Assembly: GCF_027580225.2 (NCBI RefSeq)
Contig: NC_073341.2
Span: 9,396,001-9,460,000 of the forward strand
Source: Misgurnus anguillicaudatus
Taxonomy: Eukaryota; Chordata; Actinopteri; Cypriniformes; Cobitidae
DNA: 64,000 nucleotides
Direction of reading: 5' to 3'
The number at the start of each line of letters is the position of its first letter. Position 1 is the first letter of the stretch. The notes beneath the pieces were generated by a model. That model saw only the letters and a list, made by a program, of their open reading frames with translations. It was not told the origin of the DNA and ran no database searches. Shown here in pieces: positions 24,106 through 35,706 of the stretch. A program made the translations under genes and the position numbers.

Positions 24106-27100
24106 ATGGGTGCACTCGGGAACGGTCGGCGTGGCGGTCGTTCTCCGTCTTTGCTCATGGCTGCTCTCATCGCCTGCGTTCTTCTGCTTGGCTTCAACTA
24201 TTGGGTCTCAAACTCAAGAAACATTGAGCTACAGGTAGAAAGATGCTCTGTCCGTAAATTATTAAAATATTTTTTTGTCATTTACTGTTACATAAAATCA
24301 GCCTGTGTAATCTAAAGAACATTATTTCAAAATAATCTTCATATCTTTAATACTAACATCAAATTAATGGAAAATCTAACGTTGATGCTCCTAATCGCAT
24401 CATTAGATTATAAATTGACAAATGTATGGATTTCATTATATTATATGTCTAGAAATACATGAATACGTTTTTCATTCCCTAGAGCAAGATATTGGAGCTG
24501 GAGGATCACATGAGGTTGCTGACTGCAGAAAGAGATAGTGAGCTGCGGAGTAAGATGAAGGCGGAGGACGAGATGCGCATACAGAATGAGAAGATGGAGA
24601 TAATAAAGGATACACAACGTAGACAACAGGATACAGCACTGAACAACTGGATCCAAGAGAAGGTAGAGACGGGATAGGGCTCTACTTTAAAGGGGACAAT
24701 TCATGAAAATGTAACTTTTTCCATGTTTAAGTGCTATAATTGCATCCCCAGTGATTCTATCAACCTAAAAAATGTGAAAAAGATCAACCCAGTAACTTAG
24801 TTTTTGTTAAACCATTCTCTGCAAGCATGTGAAAAATAGCTCATTGAAATTTGGCTATCCTTGTGATGTCAGAAGGGGATAATACCGCCCCTTAATCTGC
24901 ACTATCCAACCACGACACTGCCATTTAGTGCAGAGATCAGCTCATTGATTGATTGAGATTTGTGACATGGTGCATTATCCTGCTGGAATAAGCCATCTGA
25001 GGATGGGTACAAGGTGGTCATAAAGGGATGGACATGGTCAGAAACAATGCTCAGGTAGGCCGTGGCATTTAAACGATGCCCAATTGGCACTAAGGGAGTG
25101 AGAAATTTAACAGGTGTTCCTAATAATCCTTTAGGCGAGTGTTTGTGATCACATTGTGAACATCTGATAAACAATATATGACCCTGGACCACAAAAACAG
25201 ATTTCTTTTTAATTTTCAAATGCATAAATGTTTAAATAATGCTTACTAGATCCACAAATCATGGTGCTCTCTTTGTGCTGCTTTTATAGCTGTGACCAAA
25301 GGTTGCTGGTCAATCCTACCAAAAATACATTTTCGGTTACAACTGAGTCCTGGAGCAAGTTTTCACAAACTGTTTTTTTTTTGACTGTCTGATCTCTAAA
25401 GTTTAAGTGTTCTCTTTTATAGGAAACTCTGAAGCACAACATTTCCTCCACTGCTAATATGATGCAGGAGATGAAGGGTAAGTCTCTTTCTACCTAATGT
25501 TTGTACATTTTATTATCCCGATATCTTCTGAATGATGCATATCGTTGATTTACTTTAGAACATATGAAGTCATTATTGGAGGATCTCGGTAAGGTGCAGA
25601 ATGAGCTGAAGTCCTGTCAAAGCAACTCAGACACTTTAACGTAGGTCCATATCGAATACTCGATACTACTTTATTATGCTAATGAACAATATATATAATG
25701 GCTTTGTGTATGGAAATTGTGCAGGACTCAGTGTAACAAACAAATTGAGAGCATTAAAGAGAAATGCGGTGAGAAAACTGAGGATGCAGAACTGGAAAAA
25801 CTAACGGCTGAAAAGGAACCTGCGCATGTCGTTCCAGAGGTACAAAAACCATCCAGATCGTTGAATGTTATTTAAAGATTCTGTGTAACAACAACAGACT
25901 AAATCAAGAACCGAATCTGTCATCAGCACCATTTTAGGGTGCCAAAAAATCTGTAAAATATTTACAAATGTTTCTTTTTCTTTAGAATGCCGCTGGTTCA
26001 GAAAAGTCTTTGTTTGGAAAACCCAAATCTGAGCTTCCTGCTGGAAACCGTCAAGACAAAAATGAGGCAGAATTTTGGAACAATCAGCCAGATGTGGAGT
26101 CAGAGCTGATGAATGAAAACAAAGATAATAACGAGAAAGGTTTGAATCAATTCTTTAAATTAGTTCCTAAATTAGTGGTAAAATTTGATTGAATGTAAAC
26201 AAAAATTTTTTTTAAATGCGTTAAAGTACAATGTAATGGATGTTTCTATTGCTATGTGCGCATGGTATTTCGAGTCTTATATTTTTTTCTGTTTTGCTGT
26301 AATAACAATTAAGATCAAGTAATTTGATTGACGTATTTTTATTCAAATTAACATTCTTAATAATCGACATCCCTACTATGTATGGTATGTATACTGTACA
26401 GTAAAGCTTCAAGTATAGTTAATTTTTTGTAAGATTTACGCTGTAGATTTCGTAGACTGTGAATGACCTCGCCAAAATTTTTATTTTGCTTTACGCGGAC
26501 CGCAAGCGCTGCGTATATAATGTCTATGGTTTTACCCACCAAGCTGCTGCTTCTTTGGCTGTTATATTGCTACTGTGGTAACACGCATGGATACTGCCTA
26601 GTAGTGGGCTGCATGTGTTATTGCTAGGGCTGGGTATCATTTCAGATGTTCCAGATCGATTCAATTTCAATTCACAAGCTATCAGATCGATTCGATTCCG
26701 TTTCTTTGAACTATTTTTAGACTCGATTCTCGATTTAACTCAATGAATATATATCAATGATTTTATACAAAAACTATATTTATAAAAAAAGAACAGTGAA
26801 CATAAATTTACAAGGGTAATTAATAAAAAGAAATTAAGAGCCACGAACCTGTATATTAAACTCTTTTATTCAAGATACACTTGTGTACATTAAAACAGAA
26901 CCCATCTCTAATTTTCAAATGCATACAATTATGTTAAATACAATACAATTTTGATGCAAGATGAAAAATGTATGCTGAAAGGAGTCAGAACAGTCTAGTG
27001 GAGAAGACTAGTAATTAGATTAACGTTAATCTTACGTTCAACGTTTGCGGAAATAAATATGGAAAAAAAACGATTTGTGGCTTTTGAGAATCGATTTTGA

Positions 27101-29828
27101 ATCGACCACGTAAAAAACCCAGATTAAAAAAAACCAGATTAATTTTTTGCCCACCCCTAGTTGTTGCACGTCAATGTGGACAACAACGCAAAAGTATATA
27201 TCAAAACTGACGTGTAGCCTACATCATTGAGGCTACGCCATAGGACGTAAGGGCTCGTTAGAGTTGTGCGTAGGTCCTACGTAGGGATGGGCGATATGGC
27301 CTAAAATCCATATTGCGTTATACATTGCAGCCTCTTGCGATAGCGATATGTATTGCGATATAATAATTTCAATAGACTCATTTCAGAACAGGTTATATAG
27401 ACCCTTAGAAATGCCAAACTGCTAAAAAAGTAAGTAAAAGTAAACCGTTATGCCCAGATTAGTCTTGTTACCTCTCTTAGCTGGAACTTTTGCCTGACAC
27501 ACTCTACAGCAGGGGTGTCCTGACTTTTTTTGTGGTGATCTACTTTTAAAATGATAAAGCCGACAAGATCTATCTGCTAAAAACACAGTTGATTATTTTC
27601 ATAACACTAAACACTTTAAATGCTTGTGAGGAATATACTGCATGTTTCACAATTACTAGACCATAATGCCAATTTCGCGTGTGGAGCAGCAGTTAACTTA
27701 TGTGCAATCTACCAGCATTGCCGTATTGGACACCCTTGCTCTACAGAGTATATTTTCCTGCTGTTGTTGGACGGCTTAAATCCAAATAATAGATGTTGCA
27801 TCTGTCTTTTTCACGAGTTCCTCTGTTTCGCTGACGCTTTCATTCATGTTTATTCGGCTACAGCTCGTGGCTCTAAAGTTCGCGGGTAGATTGTGTCATC
27901 AACACGCATTATCGCGATAGTGCAATAGATTTAAAATCTCTATCGTATGCCAATTTTCTATCGTTTATATTGCATATCGTTTATATTGCCCATCCCTAGT
28001 CCTACGGCGTAGCCGCGACAGCATAGGTCCCGATCGGCTTCCATTTACACCTTTGCGTCGTTGTCCTACGGCGTAGAGCTTGCACACCACATTTTTAAGG
28101 GCTCGTTATAGTTGTGTGTATGTCCTATGGCGTAGTTTCCGCGTCGGTTTTTATTTCTACTTTTGCGTCGACGTGCAAACACACCCACAAACTGCTGGTA
28201 GGCAGTATCCACGCTTGTAACCACCGTAGCAGCATGACCGTCAAAGAAGCAGCAGCTTGGCAAGTTAACCCACAAAGGAAGAAGAAACAGCAACTTGTTG
28301 TGTATGATTTGAGAAGATCAGCAATGATGGAAGTAAATAAACAGCGACTTTTGTTGCAGTTTGAGTTCTGGTGGACCCAATTTTTGCGAGGTGCACGTCA
28401 GGCTACGCGGAGCTACGCACAGGCTACAGATAACCTACGGCGTAGGGCTAACGCACGACTATAAATCTGGCTTTAAGAGCTTGTCAGTTCTACGCAGAAC
28501 GCAAACGTTGTGATTGGTCCACTAGAACTGCTCCCGTCAGGTAAAAAAACTGCGTCATTCGTATTTCCGTGAGAACAAAGATGGACCAAGTTCAGGAGTG
28601 ATTTAACTATAACTGCAACATTGTTCGCCGTTTATCTACTTCCATCACTGCTGGTCATCTCAAAACATACACAAGTTGCTGTTTCTTCTTCGTTTGTGGG
28701 TTAAACTTGCCAACCTTCTTCTTCATTAATGGTCACGCTGCTACTGTTGTAACATGCATTGATACTGCCTACCAGTGGTCTGCGGGTGTGTTTGCACGTT
28801 GACGCGGACGATGACGCTAAAAGTAAAACTAACACGGAACCTACGCACAACTATAATGAGCCCTTTATTGTTGACCCCTGTTTGTACAATTACATTTTAA
28901 ACAACCCAGATTACTTATTTGAAACAAGTTTGCTCAGTTTGTGTTTTAATAACAATTCTACTTTCTACTCATCAGCTGCTGTGATTATAAACAAATCACC
29001 CACAACCTCCAAACCGGCAAATAAGAATGAGACTCTTAACAGACCAGCCAATGACAACGTCCCAGATGCAGTGAGAGGTGGGGATCAATTAATTGAATTT
29101 AAAGCTGTTAAAGCAACACACATCACTTATTTGTTTTGTCTTTATATAGATACTCTAGTGGATGAAGTAGGAATTCTTGAGCCGAAAAATGACGACATCG
29201 TAATTGGAGAAGACGAGGAAAAAGTCCGAGTTGAAGAGGGGAAGGATGAAAATGCTATTATGTATGACAATGATGGAGAGATAGAGAAACAGCTCTCCAA
29301 GATTAAAGGTGCTTTTTAAAACATCCGTCCAGTTTCTATACCACACATCCTATGTAGGGTCCTGTGAGAATGCATCAGAAGATTTAAAAGCAATGTGAAT
29401 CTTGTTACAGCAATTATTGTCTATACAAAGCAAAGATGGTACAGAAGCTTCATCTATAGTGGCATTGGGTGTAACCCAGTTAACTTTTTTAGCTGCTCCA
29501 CATTATTGTTGACATTCAAATACATGCACAATGTTTAAACACATATATTGTTTGATCATACTATGCCTGATGGATAAATATTTATTTAGGGTGGTGCCAA
29601 CCTGCATACTAGGAATCAATTAATAGTGTATACACTGTAAACATGTTTGTGATGCAAATTCATACACCAAACGTTTGTCTTCAAGTTTAAATATTTTTCT
29701 GTGTCTTAACAGATGAAAATCAAGAGGGCGGACAGGAATTAGAGGACGATATGGCCAATTATAACGGTGATGATGACAACCAGCCAGAATCTGAGGATGA
29801 GAAACAAGCAGAACTCGCTGGGATGTAA
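24106..29828 (+). CDS. golm1: Golgi membrane protein 1 (GOLM1/GP73), 9 coding exons
   Basis: GOLM1 is a cis-Golgi type II membrane glycoprotein that can be cleaved and secreted. Exons: 24106-24234, 24483-24662, 25423-25477, 25559-25640, 25725-25839, 25986-26139, 28976-29077, 29150-29308, 29713-29828. The joined frame is 1092 nt, 363 residues. It has a short basic cytosolic tail (GRRGGR, residues 8-13), one signal-anchor segment (about 17-36, LLMAALIACVLLLGFNYWV) and a Glu/Lys/Gln-rich coiled coil (about 40-155). Three Cys follow, then a long acidic tail ending DEKQAELAGM. The tail motif YNGDDDNQPESEDEKQAELA corresponds to the conserved acidic motif of the family. The protein stops there, whereas human GOLM1 (401 residues) continues. 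All introns are GT-AG; intron 6 (2.8 kb) is packed with repeats. Confidence 0.9.
24686..24945. repeat. Partial copy of the TTAAAGGGGACA family (golm1 intron 2)
   Basis: It follows the 13412-13690 element closely (TTTAAAGGGGACA, then CCATGTTTAAGTGCTATAATT, then TGTGATGTCAGAAGGGGATA). It breaks off near 24945, where a Tc1-type transposase fragment on the minus strand starts. Confidence 0.65.
24948..25130 (-). pseudogene. Tc1-like transposase fragment
   Basis: Read on the minus strand, the segment encodes a piece like HVHPFMTTLYPSSDGLFQQD followed by NAPCHKS. This is the region around the second catalytic Asp of one fish Tc1-like transposase lineage (QDNAPCH motif). It is truncated at both sides, with no terminal repeats found. 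It is a relic in golm1 intron 2, distinct from the other Tc1 lineages in the window. Confidence 0.7.
26625..27159. mobile_element. hAT-like element, TAGGGCTGGG ends, 7/8 duplication
   Basis: The left end is TAGGGCTGGGTA and the right end GCCCACCCCTA. The flanks are GTTATTGC (26617-26624) and GTTGTTGC (27160-27167), an 8-bp duplication with one mismatch. The interior is 535 bp, AT-rich, with GATTCGATT-type repeats and no transposase frame. Confidence 0.72.
27282..27998. mobile_element. hAT-like element, TAGGGATGGGC ends, perfect 8-bp duplication
   Basis: TAGGGATGGGCGATATG at 27282 is mirrored by GCCCATCCCTA to 27998. The duplication GTCCTACG is identical at 27274-27281 and 27999-28006. The 717-bp interior lacks a recognisable transposase. 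It inserted into an older CTACGGCGTAG-rich repeat. Confidence 0.82.
28097..28865. repeat. Fold-back repeat, about 770 bp, golm1 intron 6
   Basis: AAGGGCTCGTTATAGTTGTG at 28097 is mirrored by CACAACTATAATGAGCCCTT to 28865. Complementarity continues through TTTGCGTCGACGTGCAAACA, AACCCACAAA, AGCAACTTGTTGT and beyond, so arms are about 250-300 bases. An open frame appears in the left arm but no family is recognised; it may be a decayed first exon of a transposon gene or chance. Confidence 0.72.
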
Positions 29829-31104
29829 CAAACACAAACTCAAGATCACACAATGTGCCTGCTGATAAACTCCTCCCGGCTGAACCTCGTTGGCTGGAGT
29901 GACCGTTCTGACACTCGACAGATGTTTATATGACGGGAGAGTAAAATTTCTGCAACAATGGATCATTTTTGCTGGGTTAATACTATTGTGCAATGAAGGA
30001 TTTGCACGACACAGTATTCACCTCTGAACTGAAACTGAATCTAATATGTTACCAAGACAGGCAAGGTCAGATCATTCTTTAACTAGTACTGATTTTAGAT
30101 GAAACTTGAATGTACTGAACATCTGTGATATTAAGCCTTTAAATCGATGTATCGTGGTGGTGAAGTTTCCTTGCAGTTGTACTAAAACAGCAACACATAA
30201 GCTAATATATTACAGTACATTTATGCATTTTACTGAAGCTTTTATTCAAAGTGACTTAGGCTTTGCATTTTTATTATGTGCTTTCTCAGTAAATCAAACC
30301 CACGATTGTGGCTTTGTTAGCGTCATGGCTGACTAGTCGAGCTAGAGATAAAACTCTTTAGAAAATCATTAAGACAAAAGATGAAAGAAATATAAAGTTT
30401 TGAAGCTGGATGTCTAGACAGGAGCATTATTCAGGTCAAAAGGCGTCACCATTTCCGTGATGGTCATTTCCACAGTAACTCATTTCATAACGGCACATTC
30501 CAATCTTTTATTTACTGTAAGCTTGTTACTTGTACATTGTTTTCTATATTGTCATGAACAGTGTTGGGGAAAGTTACTTTTAAAAGTAATGCATTACAAT
30601 ATTTAGTTACTCCCCAAAAAAGTAACTAATTGCGTTACTTAGTTACTTTTCATGGAAAGTAATGCTACGTTACTTTTAAGTTACTTTTGCGTTACTTTTT
30701 CTTACTTGGCTGAGGCTTGATGTCTTGCAGCTGTTTTTTATGATCGCAAAAATGTCAAGCTCTGGCCTGCCATCTCCGTTTCTGACTCAAACTGTTCCCA
30801 CTAAGGCGCAAAGAGTGCGTAATTTTACGATAATATGTTCAGTTTCATTCAGTACATTTTATTTTTAAATTGAATTAATTACACTGAAAAGTAATTTGCT
30901 TTACTTTAAAAAAAAGTAACTCAAATATTAATGTGTACATTTATAAAGTAATGCGTTACTTTACTCGCTACTTCAGAAAAGTAATATTATTAAGTAATGT
31001 GCGTTACTTGTAATGCGTTACCCCCAACACTGGTCATGAAGTTCAACATTGTCATGAAAAATATTTTTTTTTATGTAGATTTCTTACTGAATTTGTGATC
31101 TCAT
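29829..31104 (+). other. golm1 3' UTR carrying a hAT-like element
   Basis: Between the golm1 stop and the first good poly(A) signal lie about 1.3 kb without another gene. The middle contains the element at 30559-31032. If the earlier part is used alone, a weaker signal would have to be chosen; I see no AATAAA before 31105 in this stretch that is as convincing. Confidence 0.55.
30559..31032. mobile_element. hAT-like element, CAGTGTTGGGG ends, perfect 8-bp duplication
   Basis: CAGTGTTGGGG at 30559 and CCCCAACACTG to 31032 are exact inverted ends. GTCATGAA is duplicated at 30551-30558 and 31033-31040. The 474-bp interior is rich in AAAGTAAC/GTTACTTT words. Non-autonomous. It appears to sit in the golm1 3' UTR. 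Confidence 0.85.
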
Positions 31105-31110
31105 AATAAA
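31105..31110 (+). promoter_or_regulatory. Probable poly(A) signal of golm1
   Basis: AATAAA is followed within 30 bases by a T/GT-rich stretch. It is the clearest signal downstream of the golm1 stop, and gives a 3' UTR of about 1.3 kb. Confidence 0.5.
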
Positions 31111-31608
31111 GTTTTAGTTTGATTTCTTCTTTAGTTGTGCTGTTTTACTGTTTAAATTGGTATAATGAAGCTAAAGTTTAATTAAATACTACGCAGAACA
31201 TACATTGGGCAAAAATTGTTGTATAAAGGCTCGTTTTATATTAGGATAAATTTAGAAAGTTTTTTTTTTTAAATGTTAAGCGAAATAGCGTAGTCCACAC
31301 ATCACAACTACATAAATACAGGTACGGAGGAACAATATTGTTGAGATAACATTGAGAAATTTTTCCCAGCCAATGAACAATAAAACATTAACAGGAAGAT
31401 CTATGTAAAGTTATAGAGATTAGAATAAATAATGTTATTGAACGTTATCGAACGATGTGAATCCAAAATTTAGTTGTTGTTACAGGTATCTTTTTACACT
31501 GCAAACAAAATTATAAAATCAACATTTTTCATGAGCTGAACTCAAAGATCTTTTTCAATGTACACACAAGACCTATTTATCTCAAATATTGTTTACAAAT
31601 CTGTCTAA

Positions 31609-32187
31609 GGGGCTGTCCCCACGGAGACGCATATCACTGTATACGTATAAATTTGTTATCGTATTGCCGTTTCGTCCACACGGATCCGGCGTTTTGAGAG
31701 AGTGAAACCGCAATTTTTTGAAACCGGGTCCTAAAGTGCATAAATCTGAAATCGACACCCTTGCGGTTTCGTCTGTACAGCCAATCCGTATATTTTGTGA
31801 AGCGAAAACGTCATCACATCACGTGTCGGAAGCGTCACACGTAACAGCAACAACAATAACGGCGGACTGCGTGATTGTGTTCATGCTACAGAAGCTACTA
31901 AAGCCTACTAGCTTTATTACAGCAAAATCTATTGCTTCTATGCAATTGTGGTGAGCAACAAGCGATAATGGACAACACCATACGTTGGTTATGCGCATGC
32001 TCAAAGTCGTCTTCTTCGTGTATAGTGTATATCTGTGGCAGAATTACAGCGCCCCATACTGGTCCGGCATATATACTACACCGCTTTCAGTCGGTTTTAG
32101 TGGTTTTGTGTTTATGGAAAAAAATTTTAGAACAAGGAAAAAAAATTATCTGATAGGGAATGCACCGGCTTCGTGTGGACAAAGCCT
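31609..32187. mobile_element. Insertion 1: element with 3-bp TAA duplication
   Basis: The left end is GGGGCTGTCCCCACGG and the right end CTTCGTGTGGACAAAGCCT, imperfect inverted repeats. TAA is present at 31606-31608 and 32188-32190. The 3-bp TWA duplication suits PIF/Harbinger-type elements. It sits in the left terminal repeat of the Tc1 host. No transposase. Confidence 0.65.
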
Positions 32188-32197
32188 TAATCTGTGT

Positions 32198-32908
32198 TAG
32201 TGAGTACTTTTCCTTTTTCAAAATAATCCATCCACCTCACAGGTGTAGCATATCAAGATGCTGATTAGACTGGATGATTATTGCACAGGTGTGCCTTAGG
32301 CCGACCACTATAATAGGCTACTCTAAATGGGCAGTTTTAGGTTAAAACCATTTGCCTCACACAGTGCAACACACCTCTTTCACATAAAGTTGATCAGGTT
32401 GTTGATTGTGGCCTGTGGAATGTTGGTCCACTCCTCTTCAATGGCTGTGTGAAGTTGCTAGATTTTGGCAGGAACTGGAACACACTGTTGTGTACGTCCA
32501 TCCAGAGCATCCCAAACATGCTCAATAGGTGACATGTACGGTGAGTCTGCTGGCCAAGCAAGAACTGGAACTGGTTTTCAGCTTCCAGGATTTGTGTACA
32601 GATCCTTGCAACATGAGGTGATGGTCATGGATGAATGGCACAACAATGACACTATGGGCCACTCAATCCACAACGTTGACATCAGCAAACCGCTCACCCA
32701 CTAGATGCCATACACGCTGTCTGCCATCTGCCCTGTACAGTAAAAACCAGAATTCAGTAGTGAAGAGAACACCTCTCCAAAGTGCCAGACGCTATCGAAT
32801 GTGAGCATTTGTTAGGTCGAGACCCCGTAGAGGACGACGAGCCTCCAGATGAGCTTCCCTGAGATGGTTTTTGACAATTTGTGCAGAAATTCTTTGGTGA
32901 TGCAAACC
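32198..32908 (-). pseudogene. Transposase remnant of the split Tc1/mariner host
   Basis: On the minus strand this host segment carries the C-terminal half of the transposase: ISAQIVKNHLREAHLEARRP near 32890, then the ADGRQRVWHLVGERFADVN block near 32720, then the DDE-domain end SPIEHVWDALDGRTQQCVPV near 32520 and IEEEWTNIPQATINNLINF near 32410. Several in-frame stops and a deletion between FADVNVVD and VVPFIHD make it non-functional. The N-terminal part continues at 35337-35506. Confidence 0.75.
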
Positions 32909-33530
32909 CAGGGTTCCCACGCGTCCTGGAAAACCTGGAAAACCTGGAAAATGAAAGACCAATTTTCCAGTACTGGAAAACACATAAAAAATGGGGGGAA
33001 ACGTCAAATGTCCTGGAAACGCTTGCGTTGTCCTGGAAAATTATTTTCCCTCCTGGTAGGATGAACGCAAACGGGTTAAAAATGTTATGCATGAATGTCT
33101 GTTTTGACCTGCCTTTAACGTGTAATATTGGGCTGGAGCGTTTGTCTGCTTTCATTTCCGCATGTAGCCAGCACACCGCCCCATATAACACAAACCTGCC
33201 AATGTATGCGTTTGCGTAGCAAGTGCGCAATTTGACGACATAGTACGCTGGTAGGACTTGCCCCTCTAAACTACGGACATGTGAGTTCTGTGGCAAATAT
33301 GCACGTGCGGTACTCCTGTCTGACAACACGATTCAGCAGCGTGGTGAAGCAGTTTCAGCTAATCATTGTAGAAAAGCAGAGAATAACAAGTCTACTGAAC
33401 CTACAACGTAACATTCCCGTCCCTCTCCTCCTCCCCTCTGCCTCAGCACCGCTCTACTCAATGGCACTGCTCTGCCTCACTCTCTGTACCCCGTTCCCCA
33501 TTTGCTGCAGTTGGGCTTAAAAAGATAATG

Positions 33531-33629
33531 TGTGTATGTGTGTGTGTGTGCGTGCGTGCGCGTGCGCGCGTGCGTGCGTGCGCGTGCGTACGTGTGTGTG
33601 TGTACGTGTGTGTGTACGTGTGTGTGTAC
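33531..33629. repeat. (TG)n/(CG) mixed microsatellite
   Basis: About 100 bases of TGTG with CGTG, CGCG and TACG variants. It has strong alternating purine-pyrimidine character, so it is potential Z-DNA. Confidence 0.85.
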
Positions 33630-34472
33630 CTGCCAGCTTTTGGTAAATGTGAACCGTTACACGTAAGGATTCACTGTGAAAGCATTCGAGTCAAAGTCTA
33701 AGTGAAAAAATAATGTGTTGTGTACAGTAAGTATAATACATAAAATATAGGGGTGTGACGAGATCTCTTGCGATTAAATATGTATCGCGAAATTAATTAT
33801 GTCACGAGATTTCTCGGGGAGGTCAAATGCTGGCCGTTTCTTATACAAAATGCTGCATCCAGAGGTTGCATTTGTAGACTGTATACGTCATAAATTAAAT
33901 GCATTATATTCTGTCTTTTACTGCGTTTGCTTTTTAAATCTTGCTCAATAATAACAGTGACTGTATCATTTCTACTGTAAAGAATTGGACTAATATTAAA
34001 GATTTAAATGGATTAAAACGTTGTTTGGCTAAAAGCATCCATTTAAAATTAAAGTAACTGAAGTGGGTAATTTACCGCCCCCTGTAGGCATTTGTTATAG
34101 TACATAATTCTGTTTTTTTAGGCTATATAAATGTGTTTACTAGTTTTGATACTTTATTTGGACGAATTATTATTGCATTGTCATTATTATGTAATGTTAA
34201 AGGTTATTATTTTATTACCAAAAATATCAAATTACTTCATTATCAATTAGCAAAATAATTGTTAGGGACAGTCCTAGATTAGTTAAAACATTTCAAAATA
34301 ATGTGATTTCAGTTTCCCATTCATTTATTTTATCATTGAGAATTTCTTAAAAATAAAGTGACATTGCTTTGTTTTATATTGACCTTTTTGCACCGCGGTA
34401 TAGGATTTGAGTTTGATATTTATAGTTTTGATTTATTTTTGCAGTGATTTTCATTTTTACTTGAAGAATGCA

Positions 34473-34663
34473 GGGGCCCGTACCATGAAAATGGTTAAAC
34501 AAACTCAGGGTTACAGGATTAGTTTCAGGTTGACAAAACCAAGCCAATGTGCAGGCCTTGTTGGTAAAAGCTATTTTCATGGTACCCAAAACCCAGGATT
34601 TGCACAAACTAATCCTAAACAAAGCTGGCTAACCAACTAAACCAGCTTCATGGTATAGGCCCC
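34473..34663. repeat. 191-bp inverted-repeat element with GGGGCCCGTACCATGAA ends
   Basis: GGGGCCCGTACCATGAA at 34473 is mirrored by TTCATGGTATAGGCCCC to 34663, and inner words (GGATTAGTTT, GGTTGACAAAACC) also pair. It is nested inside the 2.4-kb element 32909-35331. Confidence 0.7.
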
Positions 34664-35706
34664 AGGTGTCAGATGCACTAAGTCAACTGTAAGTAAACAG
34701 TAAACAGATAAAGTAAAGGAAATTGTTTTGGTGATTTATTGAACATAAAATATTTTGTTGAGAAAGTACAAGAGAGACAGACTGAGATGAATAAACATTT
34801 TAAGCAATCTGGTTAAATGTACAAAATATAAGGTACAATTGTAGAAAATAGCAAAGCTTCTCCAAAGCTTGGGATATATGATATACTTCAGATCCATTTC
34901 ATACACCAGTAGGCTAAATGGATTTTGCATTTAAACATATTTAGCTTTACAAAAGGTCTATCCATTTCAGCAATATAATTGACAAAACAGTTACAAAGAT
35001 AGGATAAATCGAAATAATTTAGAGTCAAAAACACATAACTCATCAGTTTATGCTATACCAGATGCGTAATGTGCCTTGGTGCGAGGAGATGCAATTAATT
35101 TAGAAGTCCGATAATAGTTAATATTTTCTAACGTTAGTGACTGATTGCGAATACAGCTTGACTGTGAGAGTTTGGATTTTTAAACTGATATCAGCAATGA
35201 TGATATGATACTATCACTACTACCCAGCCTTAGTTGTGATAACTTGACTCACACTGTAGCAGCTGAAAATGTCCTGAAAATGTCCTGGAAACGTCCTGGA
35301 AAATCTTTTCAAGAAAAGAGTGGGAACCCTGAAACCGATTGTTGCAGCAGCTGCACAGGTGGCTGGTCTCAGACGATCTTGGAGGTGATGATGCTGGATG
35401 TGGAGGTCCGGGGCTGGTGTGCTTACACATGGTCTGTGGTTGTGAGGCTGGTTGGATGTACTACCAAATTCTCTAAAATGCGTTGGAGACGGTTTATGGT
35501 AGTGCTCTGGGGCCTCATTTATAAAGCGTGTGTACGCACAGATTTGATCGTAAAAATCCACGTCAAAGTCCATACTTATAAAAACTGTCTTTGACGTGGA
35601 AAAGTGCTTAGCGCCACGTCAGGGTCTGAGCATACGTACGCACTTTTACTTGTCTGATTGCTGCAGGTTTTTTGAAATATAAGCCATTCTTGTTGTTTGA
35701 AATTGG

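Larger units (their letters stand above)
26140..28975 (+). other. golm1 intron 6, nested repeat block
   Basis: This intron has donor AAAG|GTTTGA and acceptor CTCATCAG. It holds two hAT-like elements (26625-27159, 27282-27998) and a fold-back (28097-28865), plus copies of the word family AAGGGCTCGTTA-AGTTGTG and TCCTACGGCGTAG around 27249, 28000, 28060 and 28097. Open frames here, including one at 28114-28464, lie inside the fold-back and are not golm1 coding sequence. Confidence 0.7.
32909..35331. mobile_element. Insertion 2: 2.4-kb element, CAGGGTTCCCAC ends, 5-bp duplication
   Basis: The ends are CAGGGTTCCCAC (32909) and GTGGGAACCCTG (to 35331). Subterminal CCTGGAAAA words are mirrored by repeats of TGTCCTGGAAA near 35270-35305. 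The flanking host reads TGC-AAACC on the left and AAACC-GAT on the right, so AAACC (32904-32908, 35332-35336) is duplicated. That is 5 bp, which is short for hAT. The interior includes a TG microsatellite and a smaller inverted-repeat element, and I found no transposase. Confidence 0.75.

Noticed and set aside
28114..28464. 116-residue open frame in golm1 intron 6
   Set aside because: It lies in one arm of the fold-back 28097-28865 and is not flanked by splice sites that keep the golm1 frame; no domain seen.
28759..28975. Upstream part of the open frame that covers golm1 exon 7
   Set aside because: The frame runs through the fold-back and the intron; the phase of exon 6 and the CATCAG acceptor place the exon start at 28976.
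32754..33329. 191-residue minus-strand open frame
   Set aside because: It is a chance fusion of the Tc1 host remnant with the CAGGG-ended insertion; the junction at 32909 falls inside it.
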